Shown here: piece by piece, positions 55,204 to 62,079 of the stretch | How positions within the stretch are numbered: the first letter of the stretch is position 1 | Layout of the letters: every line of letters starts with the position of its first letter | NCBI RefSeq assembly: GCF_000499205.1 | Contig: NZ_AWUK01000008.1 | Location: forward strand, 60,412-124,411 | DNA length: 64,000 bases | Direction of reading: 5' to 3' | From: Paenibacillus sp. MAEPY2 | Lineage (GTDB): Bacteria > Bacillota > Bacilli > Paenibacillales > Paenibacillaceae | Program-made: the position numbers and the translations under genes | Notes under the pieces: model-generated | The model's input: only the letters and a program-made list of their open reading frames with translations | The model's database searches: none | What the model was told of the DNA's origin: nothing

Positions 55204-57240
55204 ATGAAAGTTATTCTTTCTACATTAAATGCAAAGTACATCCATACCTCCTTGGCCTTGCGGTGTCTGAAGGCGTACAGTGAGAAGGATTTTGATATTG
55301 AGCTGGCCGAGTATACGATCAAAGACCCTGTTATGAATATCGTGTCCGATCTGTATCAGCGCGGTGCTGACATGATCGGGTTCTCGTGTTACATCTGGAA
55401 CATTGAAGAGACGATCAAGGTCATTGATATTTTGAAAAAGGTTATGCCTGATGTCAAAATTCTGCTGGGCGGGCCGGAAGTGTCCTACGACACGGAGTAT
55501 TGGATGAACCGGATTCCCAATGTCGATTTCATCGTAATGGGTGAAGGGGAAGAGACCCTGCATCAGCTCTTGACGGAGCTGGAGGGGGACAAGAAGTTTC
55601 ATTTTGTGTATGGACTGGCGTATCGCAAAGGGGAAGAGGTCATTCTCATGCCAGGACGGCCAAAAGCGGATCTGAACGATCTGCCGTCTCCGCACCGATT
55701 TGAAGAGGATATCCCGGACCTCGGGAAACGCGTTGTTTATTTTGAAACTAGCCGGGGCTGTCCGTTCAGTTGTCAGTTCTGTCTGTCCAGTATTGAGGTC
55801 GGCGTGCGATATTACGATATTGAGCGGACGAAGTCGGACATTCTGTACCTGATCGAGAAGGGTGCGAAGCTGATTAAGTTCGTTGACCGGACGTTCAACA
55901 TCAAGCGGGACTATGCGCTCGAAATGTTCAAGTTCCTGATCGAGAATCATCAGGGGACGGTGTTTCAGTTTGAAATTACGGCTGACATCATGCGTCCCGA
56001 GGTACTGGACTATTTGGCAGAGAATGCGCCTCCGGGTACATTCCGGTTCGAGATTGGGGTGCAGTCTACGAATGATCCAACCAATGAACTGGTGAAACGC
56101 CGCCAGAACTTCTCGAAGCTGAGTCGTACCGTTAACAAAGTGAAAGCTAGTGGAAAAATCGACCAGCATCTGGATCTCATCGCCGGACTGCCGGAGGAAG
56201 ATTACAATACGTTCCGCAAGACGTTTAACGATGTATTTGCCCTGGGGCCGGAAGAGCTTCAGCTCGGATTCCTCAAAATGCTGCGCGGTACAGGTCTGCG
56301 TCTGGATGCCGAGAAGTACAACTATACGTATATGGATCACGCTCCATATGAGATTCTGGGCAGTGACGTGCTGCCGTTCAGCGACATCGTACGCTTGAAG
56401 CGGCTGGAAGATGTACTGGAGAAATATTGGAACGCACATCGGATGGACCATACGCTGAAGTATCTGATGGAGCAGGAATTTGACTCGCCGTTTGATTTCT
56501 TCCAGGCATTCGGGGATTACTGGGAGGGCCAGGGCTGGCAGAAGATCGGTCACCAGCTGGAGGATCTGTTCACTCGTCTGCATAGCTTCCTGGAGTCGCG
56601 CAACACGCCGCATATGGATATCGTGCTCGGCCTGATGAAGTTGGACTATTTCCTCGGCCACAAATACAAACCACGCAAAATCTGGTGGGAAGATCCGCTC
56701 CAGAAAGACCAGTGGGCGGGTTATATGAAAACGCTGGCCGAGCGTCCGGAAGACGTTCGCCTGCCGCGCATTGCCGGTGCAACAGGCACGGCATGGCTGG
56801 AAAGCAGCGGCACGAGTGTGAGTGCCGCTGGGGCAAGTTCGGCTGCTGCCGGGGAAGACTCTGCCGCAGATGCGGCGGGTGTGAACGGCAGCGATGGTGC
56901 GGCGTCGCTCCCTGTGGGCGACGCAGTTGGGTCCGCCGTGGATGGAGCGGCGGACGGGGAAGGCGGCAACGCTTCGCGTGCGTTGCCGATGACCTCGGCC
57001 ATGACCGCACAGACGGTCATGGGTGCCCGTGCTTTCGCCGACCTCGGTCTCGGCGAAAAAGAACTGCAGAAGCACACCGTATTGGATGTGCTTCCGTTCC
57101 GGCTTGAGCGTGTGCTAGCTGGCGCCAGCCCGCTTGCCGCGAAAGGTCGGACGCTGCTGGTCGTAGTATACCAGCAGCATGAAGGGCAGCAGGCGCAGTA
57201 TTACACGCTGCCGCTAGGAGAAGAAGCCGCTGCCATGTAG
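55204..57240 (+). CDS. B12-binding-domain radical SAM protein (DUF4080)
   Basis: The 678-residue protein has an N-terminal cobalamin-binding-like domain (KVILSTLNAKYIHTSLALRCL; IGFSCYIWNIEETIKV), then a radical SAM domain with the 4Fe-4S motif SRGCPFSCQFC near 185-195. A C-terminal DUF4080 region runs from about 385. Residues about 530-590 form an Ala/Ser/Gly/Asp-rich linker with a sharp rise in GC, then conserved sequence resumes (VLDVLPFRLERVL). The reaction is unknown. The cobalamin operon at the left end of the window may supply its cofactor. The start follows AAAGGTTGTGAACC. Confidence 0.9.
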   Translation: MKVILSTLNAKYIHTSLALRCLKAYSEKDFDIELAEYTIKDPVMNIVSDLYQRGADMIGFSCYIWNIEETIKVIDILKKVMPDVKILLGGPEVSYDTEYWMNRIPNVDFIVMGEGEETLHQLLTELEGDKKFHFVYGLAYRKGEEVILMPGRPKADLNDLPSPHRFEEDIPDLGKRVVYFETSRGCPFSCQFCLSSIEVGVRYYDIERTKSDILYLIEKGAKLIKFVDRTFNIKRDYALEMFKFLIENHQGTVFQFEITADIMRPEVLDYLAENAPPGTFRFEIGVQSTNDPTNELVKRRQNFSKLSRTVNKVKASGKIDQHLDLIAGLPEEDYNTFRKTFNDVFALGPEELQLGFLKMLRGTGLRLDAEKYNYTYMDHAPYEILGSDVLPFSDIVRLKRLEDVLEKYWNAHRMDHTLKYLMEQEFDSPFDFFQAFGDYWEGQGWQKIGHQLEDLFTRLHSFLESRNTPHMDIVLGLMKLDYFLGHKYKPRKIWWEDPLQKDQWAGYMKTLAERPEDVRLPRIAGATGTAWLESSGTSVSAAGASSAAAGEDSAADAAGVNGSDGAASLPVGDAVGSAVDGAADGEGGNASRALPMTSAMTAQTVMGARAFADLGLGEKELQKHTVLDVLPFRLERVLAGASPLAAKGRTLLVVVYQQHEGQQAQYYTLPLGEEAAAM

Positions 57241-57299
57241 GTGCAGCGGCATTGGGGAGCTGCATGGCCGATGGCTGCATGCAGTGGGGGAAGCACCAT

Positions 57300-57425
57300 G
57301 GCTTTGCCCTTCTGGTGCTACACCGGTGAGCACCGCGGTTATGGACGCGGTGCAATCCCGTGAGGTGCTGCCCCATTGGGCGCAGCACCTCACCCTTACG
57401 CGGCTTGCCACGGCACAAGCCGCGC
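57300..57425. other. GC-rich block of consecutive hairpins
   Basis: Three perfect hairpins follow one another between the radical-SAM gene and the recombinase. They are GCACCGCG (57330-57337) / CGCGGTGC (57346-57353), GTGAGGTGCTG (57360-57370) / CAGCACCTCAC (57383-57393), and GCGGCTTG (57400-57407) / CAAGCCGC (57415-57422). None has a T-run directly behind, though CACCTTTTATC follows. A weaker GGAAGG/CCTTCC hairpin with TTTTT lies at 57469-57516. No coding frame is supported over 57241-57570. Confidence 0.5.
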
Positions 57426-57570
57426 TCCGCTTCACCTTTTATCAAAACATATATGTTCCGAAAGCATCGGAAGGTCGTCTGATTCCCTAGTGGATGAAGA
57501 AGGGCCTTCCTTTTTGTTTTTCCGAATTTGGGTCAAAAACATAACCTATCCAAACGAAGGAGAGTTTCCT

Positions 57571-57838
57571 ATGAATAAATATGCTACTACTGAAAAGGCG
57601 ATTATCATAATTAAAGGTTCCGCCTGAGTTACTGCGCATTCATATCCCATATAACCCTGCATATATTAAGCGGATTCGTCGGATTAATGGCAGAACGTGG
57701 GAAGCCAAACAAAAAGTGTGGATCATCCCATACACCATAGCTGCTCTTCAGGAGTTCATAAATCAATTTGATCCTGATGACGTTCTGATTACCCCAGAGT
57801 TGTGGGTTGAAATGAGAAATTTCAGCAATGGAAAGTAG
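57571..57838 (+). pseudogene. Out-of-frame N-terminal domain of the tyrosine recombinase
   Basis: ATG 57571 has an excellent site (AAGGAGAGTTTCCT) but its frame stops after 18 codons at 57627. The next frame, open from about 57613 to 57838, reads LKVPPELLRIHIPYNPAYIK, RIRRINGRTWEAKQKVWIIP and then FDPDDVLITPELWVEM. This resembles the N-terminal domain with a GRxWxxxxKxWxxP motif found in front of the core-binding domain in some tyrosine recombinases. It overlaps the recombinase frame by 11 bases, again one frame off. So one ancestral gene seems split into three frames. Whether this is decay, a sequencing error or frameshifting cannot be decided here. Confidence 0.6.
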
Positions 57839-58673
57839 TAAGGCAAACCATCCATGGAGCAAAGAGCCGTTACAGAAGGCATTAAAGTTACGAGGATACA
57901 GCCGCAAAACGATTAAAGCATATTGTAATCAGGTCGAACGTTTTCTGAGTAGCTTTCCCCTTAAAGATACCGATGTGACTACTTCCAAAATTCAGACGTA
58001 TTGTTTAGGTTTGCTTGAGCGAGGGATCTCCCATTCCAGTGTGAACCAGACAATTAGCGCGCTCCGCTTCTATTGTAAACATGTACTCCATCACCCTACG
58101 GAAATCCAGTTTATTCGTCCCAAGAAGCAGACCAAGCTTCCGCAAGTATTGTCGGAAAAGGAAGTCGCTCAATTGCTCAAATCCGTAACCAACCCTAAAC
58201 ATAAGGCCATATTGTTTCTAACCTATTCTTCTGGACTTCGTGTAAGTGAAGTTGTGCGTTTGCGGTGCAGCGATCTTGATATTGAAAGGCAAACACTCAT
58301 CGTGAGACAGGGGAAGGGGCAAAAGGATCGGAGAACGATCCTAAGGGATATGGTGCAGAAATACGTCACTGAATATAGACCAACTCGTTGGCTCTTTCCA
58401 GGGCAATCTTCTGATCGGCATCTTACGGAGCGGAGTGTGCAGAAGGTTTTTGAAGAAGCCAGACAACGTGCAGACATTGTGAAAAAGGTTAGTATTCATG
58501 TCTTGAGGCACTCTTTTGCTACTCATTTGTTGGAAAACGGGACAGACCTGCGCTATATTCAGGAACTACTTGGTCACACGAGTGCACGAACAACACAGCG
58601 ATATACGCATGTTAGTACGAAAAATATTCAGCGTATTCAGAGCCCATTGGATCGTTTGGACTTGGGAGATTGA
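57828..58673 (+). CDS. Tyrosine recombinase, candidate integrase of the cassette array
   Basis: The 281-residue protein has a SAM-like core-binding domain (about 12-95) and a catalytic domain with all six key residues: Arg138 (SSGLRVSE), Lys163 (GKGQKDRR), His224 and Arg227 (HVLRHSF), His250 (LLGHTS) and Tyr259 (TQRYTHV). These spacings match XerD. The C-terminal IQSPLDRL resembles the IntI/Xer-type end. The extra alpha-helical insert that defines integron IntI between the Lys and HxxR regions is absent. The ATG has no good ribosome site and lies within the end of the preceding frame, so translation may be coupled. It directs into the cassette array, whose first junction lies 125 bases beyond its stop. 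Confidence 0.92.
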   Translation: MESSKANHPWSKEPLQKALKLRGYSRKTIKAYCNQVERFLSSFPLKDTDVTTSKIQTYCLGLLERGISHSSVNQTISALRFYCKHVLHHPTEIQFIRPKKQTKLPQVLSEKEVAQLLKSVTNPKHKAILFLTYSSGLRVSEVVRLRCSDLDIERQTLIVRQGKGQKDRRTILRDMVQKYVTEYRPTRWLFPGQSSDRHLTERSVQKVFEEARQRADIVKKVSIHVLRHSFATHLLENGTDLRYIQELLGHTSARTTQRYTHVSTKNIQRIQSPLDRLDLGD

Positions 58674-58798
58674 GTGCTTCAATAAATCTCCCTTTTTCAC
58701 CAAATTCTTCTTCGCAAATACTACACCATAGGTTATCATATACGTAGTTCACATATCATGCAGGATGTGTGGTATATACGAAGTACATAGATTAGATG
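58674..58798 (+). other. Candidate primary insertion site (attI-like) between recombinase and first unit
   Basis: The first cassette-like unit begins at GTTATCTGA (G at 58798). Upstream, ATATACGTAGT (58738-58748) and ATATACGAAGT (58774-58784) are direct repeats 36 bases apart, and GTTATCAT occurs at 58732. Classical attI sites also have integrase-binding direct repeats next to a simple GTT core, without the paired arms of attC. The attI role is inferred from position. Confidence 0.5.
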
Positions 58799-58892
58799 TT
58801 ATCTGAAACCTCTGCCCAAAGAATTTGTGAGTAACGCATACGCCTCGTCCTGAGGCTCGAAGTAGTAAATTGAATTTAATGCATAGAAATTA

Positions 58893-59120
58893 AGAGCGTA
58901 TTTGAAGATCAAAAGCGTATTAGTAAAACGAGAACACATTTGAAGATCAAGACCATAATGTAGAATCAAAGAGTATTTGAAGATCAAGAACGAATTGAAA
59001 GATCAAGAATGCAAGTTCAAAAGCGTATTATTAGATCAAGAACGTATTATTAGATCAAGAACGTATTAGAAGATCAACACCATATTGAAGATCAAGAAAT
59101 ATTGAATTAAGGAACAACTA
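58893..59120 (+). repeat. About twelve degenerate 19-bp tandem repeats
   Basis: The unit is close to AACGTATTNGAAGATCAAG. Clear copies include AACGTATTATTAGATCAAG (twice, near 59031-59058) and AACGTATTAGAAGATCAAC (59059-59077). One copy contains AACACCATATT (59076-59086), identical over 11 bases to the start of element A (59191-59201). CAAGAACGTAT resembles the element ends (CAAGAACGTTA). There are no unique spacers, so it is not a CRISPR array. Confidence 0.75.
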
Positions 59121-59133
59121 AAGACAAAAATTT

Positions 59134-59172
59134 TTAACACCGTCATGTTCGACGTCCTGTCTCACCGGTGAG
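59134..59172 (+). repeat. Degenerate half-element before element A
   Basis: TTAACACC begins like an element. Read backwards, GGTGAGAC...GACGTCG...GTTAA resembles the 3' end of element D (GGTGAGACGTCG then ACGTTA). A perfect palindrome CTCACCGGTGAG lies inside. It has no partner half, so it is probably a truncated copy. Confidence 0.45.
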
Positions 59173-59188
59173 TGGGCAGAGGCATCAG

Positions 59189-59377
59189 ATAACACCATAT
59201 TCACGCTTCGGGGCATTCGCCCCTCGGTCCGGCAGGAGTTAGATGAGGTTTCGGAGAAGTAATTGTCAGTAGCAGAGAAGCATGAGCAGCCGGACACATC
59301 CGCACCACCCAACCGCATCGCGGCCAGTCGCTTCGCTCCTTTAGGGTGGTGGGACGTCGTGAATACAAGAACGTTAT
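59189..59377 (+). repeat. attC-like element A (189 bp)
   Basis: Outer arms ATAAC...GTTAT and inner arms TATTCACG...CGTGAATA are separated by an asymmetric gap (ACCA against CAAGAAC). Inside are three hairpins: GGGGC-ATTC-GCCCC; GTCCGGC...GCCGGAC around a 50-base variable loop; and CACCACCC...GGGTGGTG, with an inner CCGC-ATC-GCGG. The words GGACACATCCG, AACCGCATC and GACGTCGTG recur in element D. It forms the boundary between units 0 and 1. Confidence 0.9.
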
Positions 59378-59410
59378 ACGACAGAACGAATTAAAAGGAG
59401 ATGTTTGATT

Positions 59411-61192
59411 ATGAGCTATATTAGAATCAAAAGTATTAGCGTCGAGAACTATAGATCATTCGGAAAAAGACAGAAAATTATTTTCCCTGATCAAACTCAT
59501 AAAAAACCTGTGGCTATCGTAGGTTATAACAATTCGGGGAAAACAAACTTTCTTAATGCAGTTTTATATGGGATTAGAGAGAAGAGTGTTAACAAAGATA
59601 CATTTAATATTAACGATTTTCACAATCGTGATTACAATAATAAGCCTTTTATTGAAACTGAAATTGCAAGTAGTATAGAAGTTAAAGGGGACGGGCACGA
59701 AGCGGAACTTAAAGGATTTCATTCATTACATATAAGCGTAGTTGACAATGAAATTGAAGATGTCAATATCCGTTCATTTCGTGATAAGGAGCAACAATCC
59801 AAAAACTCATACGCTTCAGGTGCAGCGAAGTATTTTAAGATTTTTTATGTGAATTTTCATGAAGTAAAAAAAGAATTGTCAACAAAAAAGACAAACTGGG
59901 GTAATCTCACTTCATTTTTAGCGAAACATATTAAGAAAATAGTTGAAAAAGATAAAGATATGGAAGGGAAAAGAAAAGTTTTTGAAGGAGAAGTCAAGGA
60001 ATCAACCAATAAGGTGCTTGCAGATTCGAAGTTACATAGTTTTCTTGAAGATATAAGGTCCAATTATGCGAAAAATTTGAGAAACAGCAGCTTTTTCATA
60101 GACTTTGGTTTGCCTGATTACGAGGATATCTTCTTAGATATGATATTCAAAATTGGTTTGAATGGAGATAATGAAAATCTTATCCCAATAGATCATTTCG
60201 GTGATGGATATATTTCTATGTTTGTTATGGCTATCATTCAAGCAATTGCTGAAAGTAACAAGAGCGATCAGTGCCTCTTCTTATTTGAAGAACCTGAAAG
60301 CTTTTTGCATGAAAATCATCAAGAATACTTTTATAAAACTGTTCTCTGTAATTTGGCGGAGAAAGGACATCAAGTTATATATAGTACTCATTCTGATAAA
60401 ATGATAGATGCTTTTGACACAAGAGGGCTTATTCGCTTTGAATATAACGAACAAGATAGCGAAACAATTTTGAAATACAACATTCCAAATGAAAGTATCG
60501 CAGATGATGGTCTAGAAGTGTTCTCTTTGCACCAAATAGCTGACTTTAATAATTATATTAAAATGATTGAACCAAATTTGAATAAAATAGTCTTTAGTCA
60601 AAAAGTGATCCTAGTAGAAGGTCCAAATGACTTGTTGACCTATAAAGAAATTATAAAGAAATTAGTTTTTTCACTAACCAATGATGCTATGTATTCAGAA
60701 ACTTACCTGAACTTTAAAAATATCTCTATAATTCCTCATCACGGAAAAATTACGGCTAGATTTTTAATTAAGTTATGCAAGCATCTTGGAGTAGACTTTT
60801 TTTGTATAAATGATTTTGACTTTAGGAAAAATTTCACTTCGGAGCTTTCATTTGATTCCCTTGAAGATTTGCATAAAAGCGAATTATATACCACAAAAAT
60901 AGCAGAACTCGAAGCCTTTAATTCTAAAGGAGATCCTTTAAGTGAAGCAACAAAGCGAGGAATGATCTCAACGAATTGGGGATTAATCAAAGAAGCTTCT
61001 CTGGAAAAGATACATTTTAATATTCCTAAGTTGGAATCTGTTATTGGTTATGAATCTAATGATAAAAGCAGTTTAGGTATATGGACAAAACTTCAAGAAA
61101 AATCGGATTTTGGAGAAGAGATATTTCCAAGTTCTCTGAAGAAATTTATTGGGATCGAAGCATTGGAACGAGTACGTGCAAATAAGAGTTAG
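59411..61192 (+). CDS. OLD-family ATPase/TOPRIM nuclease
   Basis: The 593-residue protein has Walker A GYNNSGKT at 38-45 after an SMC/RecF-like start (IRIKSISVENYRSFG). Walker B is LFLFEEPESFLHENHQ near 290, and a C-terminal TOPRIM domain begins ILVEGPNDLLTYKEI near 400, with a later FCINDFDFRK supplying acidic residues. This is the layout of OLD and GajA-type nucleases, many of which act in phage defence. No gajB-like helicase lies next to it. ATG 59411 has AAAAGGAG at 10 bases. AT-rich, cassette-borne. Confidence 0.85.
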   Translation: MSYIRIKSISVENYRSFGKRQKIIFPDQTHKKPVAIVGYNNSGKTNFLNAVLYGIREKSVNKDTFNINDFHNRDYNNKPFIETEIASSIEVKGDGHEAELKGFHSLHISVVDNEIEDVNIRSFRDKEQQSKNSYASGAAKYFKIFYVNFHEVKKELSTKKTNWGNLTSFLAKHIKKIVEKDKDMEGKRKVFEGEVKESTNKVLADSKLHSFLEDIRSNYAKNLRNSSFFIDFGLPDYEDIFLDMIFKIGLNGDNENLIPIDHFGDGYISMFVMAIIQAIAESNKSDQCLFLFEEPESFLHENHQEYFYKTVLCNLAEKGHQVIYSTHSDKMIDAFDTRGLIRFEYNEQDSETILKYNIPNESIADDGLEVFSLHQIADFNNYIKMIEPNLNKIVFSQKVILVEGPNDLLTYKEIIKKLVFSLTNDAMYSETYLNFKNISIIPHHGKITARFLIKLCKHLGVDFFCINDFDFRKNFTSELSFDSLEDLHKSELYTTKIAELEAFNSKGDPLSEATKRGMISTNWGLIKEASLEKIHFNIPKLESVIGYESNDKSSLGIWTKLQEKSDFGEEIFPSSLKKFIGIEALERVRANKS

Positions 61193-61226
61193 ATCATTTA
61201 GATATTTCGTAGTGTAACCTTAAATG

Positions 61227-61248
61227 AAAAGAGAGCCGTTTGGCTCTC
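61227..61248 (-). terminator. Terminator of the minus-strand cassette gene
   Basis: On the minus strand GAGAGCC (61242-61248) pairs with GGCTCTC (61231-61237), followed by TTTT. It overlaps the stop codon of the 61247-61534 gene and may also stop the OLD-family transcript. Confidence 0.75.
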
Positions 61249-61534
61249 AATTAGAAGTTATATTTAATTCATTATGTAATTGAAGCGCATCTTTAAAACC
61301 TTGCAAGTAGATTTCACGTTCTAGGATTGTTTGAACTGAGAGGTCTGCATCGTCGTAAAGAAATAGAGTTTTATGCATATCCTGAGGTAGAAGTTCATGT
61401 AACTGTTTGAAGTAAAGATTTCGATCAGATGAGAATTGATTATAGATGGTGTTGTTCTTGAGAAGATTGTTATATAAGGCTTCAATTCGATTACGAATTA
61501 ACGAATCAAGTAAGACTTCTAAAGAATTGTGCAT
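61247..61534 (-). CDS. Small DUF6809-like protein
   Basis: The 95-residue helical protein begins LEVLLDSLIRNRIEALYNNLL and ends REIYLQGFKDALQLHNEL. The pattern (N-terminal helix with a small loop, C-terminal YxxGFxxAxxLxxE) resembles DUF6809 proteins common in Firmicutes, function unknown. It is antiparallel to the other cassette genes and has its own terminator. The ribosome site (GGACGGTG) is moderate. The family name is by pattern memory only. Confidence 0.6.
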   Translation of the reverse strand: MHNSLEVLLDSLIRNRIEALYNNLLKNNTIYNQFSSDRNLYFKQLHELLPQDMHKTLFLYDDADLSVQTILEREIYLQGFKDALQLHNELNITSN

Positions 61535-61705
61535 AAATGATCACCGTCCGTTATGTTTTATTTTACGAACAAAATTTCAACTTATTGAATATTATTTTAT
61601 CATAATGAAAAGTATAGTCAAGATATATCAAATATATTTTTGATTAGAGAAATATATTTTCATATAATTAAAGAAAAATTCAATTCGGATACGAAGGAGT
61701 ACCAG

Positions 61706-61909
61706 ATGATAAGTTATAAACCATTTCAAAAATTATTGATTGACAGGGAGATTAAGAAGCAGGATTTATTGAAAATGACGGGGATTTCATCGGCAACGAT
61801 GGCAAAGCTCAATACGAATGAGTATGTATCTTTAGAAGTCATTGATAAATTATGTACGGCATTGGAATGCCAACCTGGAGATCTTTTGGAACATCTAACA
61901 GACCAATGA
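61706..61909 (+). CDS. Small Cro/CI-type helix-turn-helix regulator
   Basis: The 67-residue protein is a single HTH_3-like domain (FQKLLIDREIKKQDLLKMTG then SSATMAKLNTNEYVSLEVID) with the C-terminal LCTALECQPGDLLEHL typical of YozG-like regulators. ATG 61706 has AAGGAG at 5 bases; the frame opens earlier at 61640 without a site. It might control the OLD-family gene or its own cassette. It is divergent from the DUF6809-like gene. Confidence 0.85.
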   Translation: MISYKPFQKLLIDREIKKQDLLKMTGISSATMAKLNTNEYVSLEVIDKLCTALECQPGDLLEHLTDQ

Positions 61910-61961
61910 AAGAATAGAATATAAGAGGATGTTGCTTAACTCGAAGATGTGATTCCGTCGT

Positions 61962-62079
61962 ATAACATAATATTCAAGCTGCGGCTCTTTTGGAGCCTTG
62001 GTCTGCTGGATGAATTTTGTGGAAGCGTTTCAGCAGACACATCCGACTTCGTCGGACGTCTTGAATACGACAACGTTAT
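61962..62079 (+). repeat. attC-like element B (118 bp, shortest)
   Basis: Outer arms ATAAC...GTTAT; inner arms TATTCAAG...CTTGAATA (compensatory change against TATTCACG/CGTGAATA in A). Three hairpins: GGCTC-TTTTG-GAGCC; GTCTGCTG...CAGCAGAC; and a minimal CCGAC-TTC-GTCGG. The word GACACATCCG recurs from A. It forms the boundary between cassettes 1 and 2. Confidence 0.9.

Larger units (their letters stand above)
58799..59373 (+). mobile_element. Cassette-like unit 0, no evident gene
   Basis: The 575-bp unit starts GTTATCTGA-AA-CCTCTGCCCA (58798-58818). The sequence before element A (59173-59193) is its reverse complement at 19 of 21 positions. It ends in element A. Inside are a hairpin GCCTC-GTCCT-GAGGC (58843-58857) preceded by TAAC, the 19-bp repeats, and a half-element at 59134-59172. 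The only frames are short and lie in repeats. It may be a decayed or regulatory cassette, or a set of partly deleted ones. Confidence 0.7.
59374..62075 (+). mobile_element. Cassette 1: OLD-family nuclease, DUF6809-like gene and HTH gene
   Basis: The 2.7-kb unit starts GTTATACGACAGAA (59373-59386) and the sequence before element B (61953-61966) is its reverse complement at 13 of 14 positions. It ends in element B. The first start codon lies 38 bases after the junction G. Base composition is clearly more AT-rich than the chromosomal genes to the left. Three genes in one unit is larger than usual for an integron cassette; an internal junction may have been lost. Confidence 0.82.

Noticed and set aside
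55225..57075. 616-codon open frame antisense to the radical-SAM gene
   Set aside because: It is the complement of a well-supported gene with clear motifs; the antisense translation shows no domain and is His/Arg/Pro-rich, an effect of codon bias.
58799..58987. Minus-strand frame of 62 codons in the 19-bp repeat region
   Set aside because: It is made of the tandem repeats themselves, has no ribosome site and repetitive composition; treated as a shadow of the repeats.
58893..59120. Possible CRISPR array
   Set aside because: The 19-bp units are degenerate and follow each other directly; there are no unique spacers of constant length and no cas genes.
59134..59410. Group II intron or other self-splicing RNA as the explanation for the structured elements
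   Set aside because: No domain V/VI-like hairpin, no reverse transcriptase frame, and the elements have paired GTT-type ends unlike intron boundaries.
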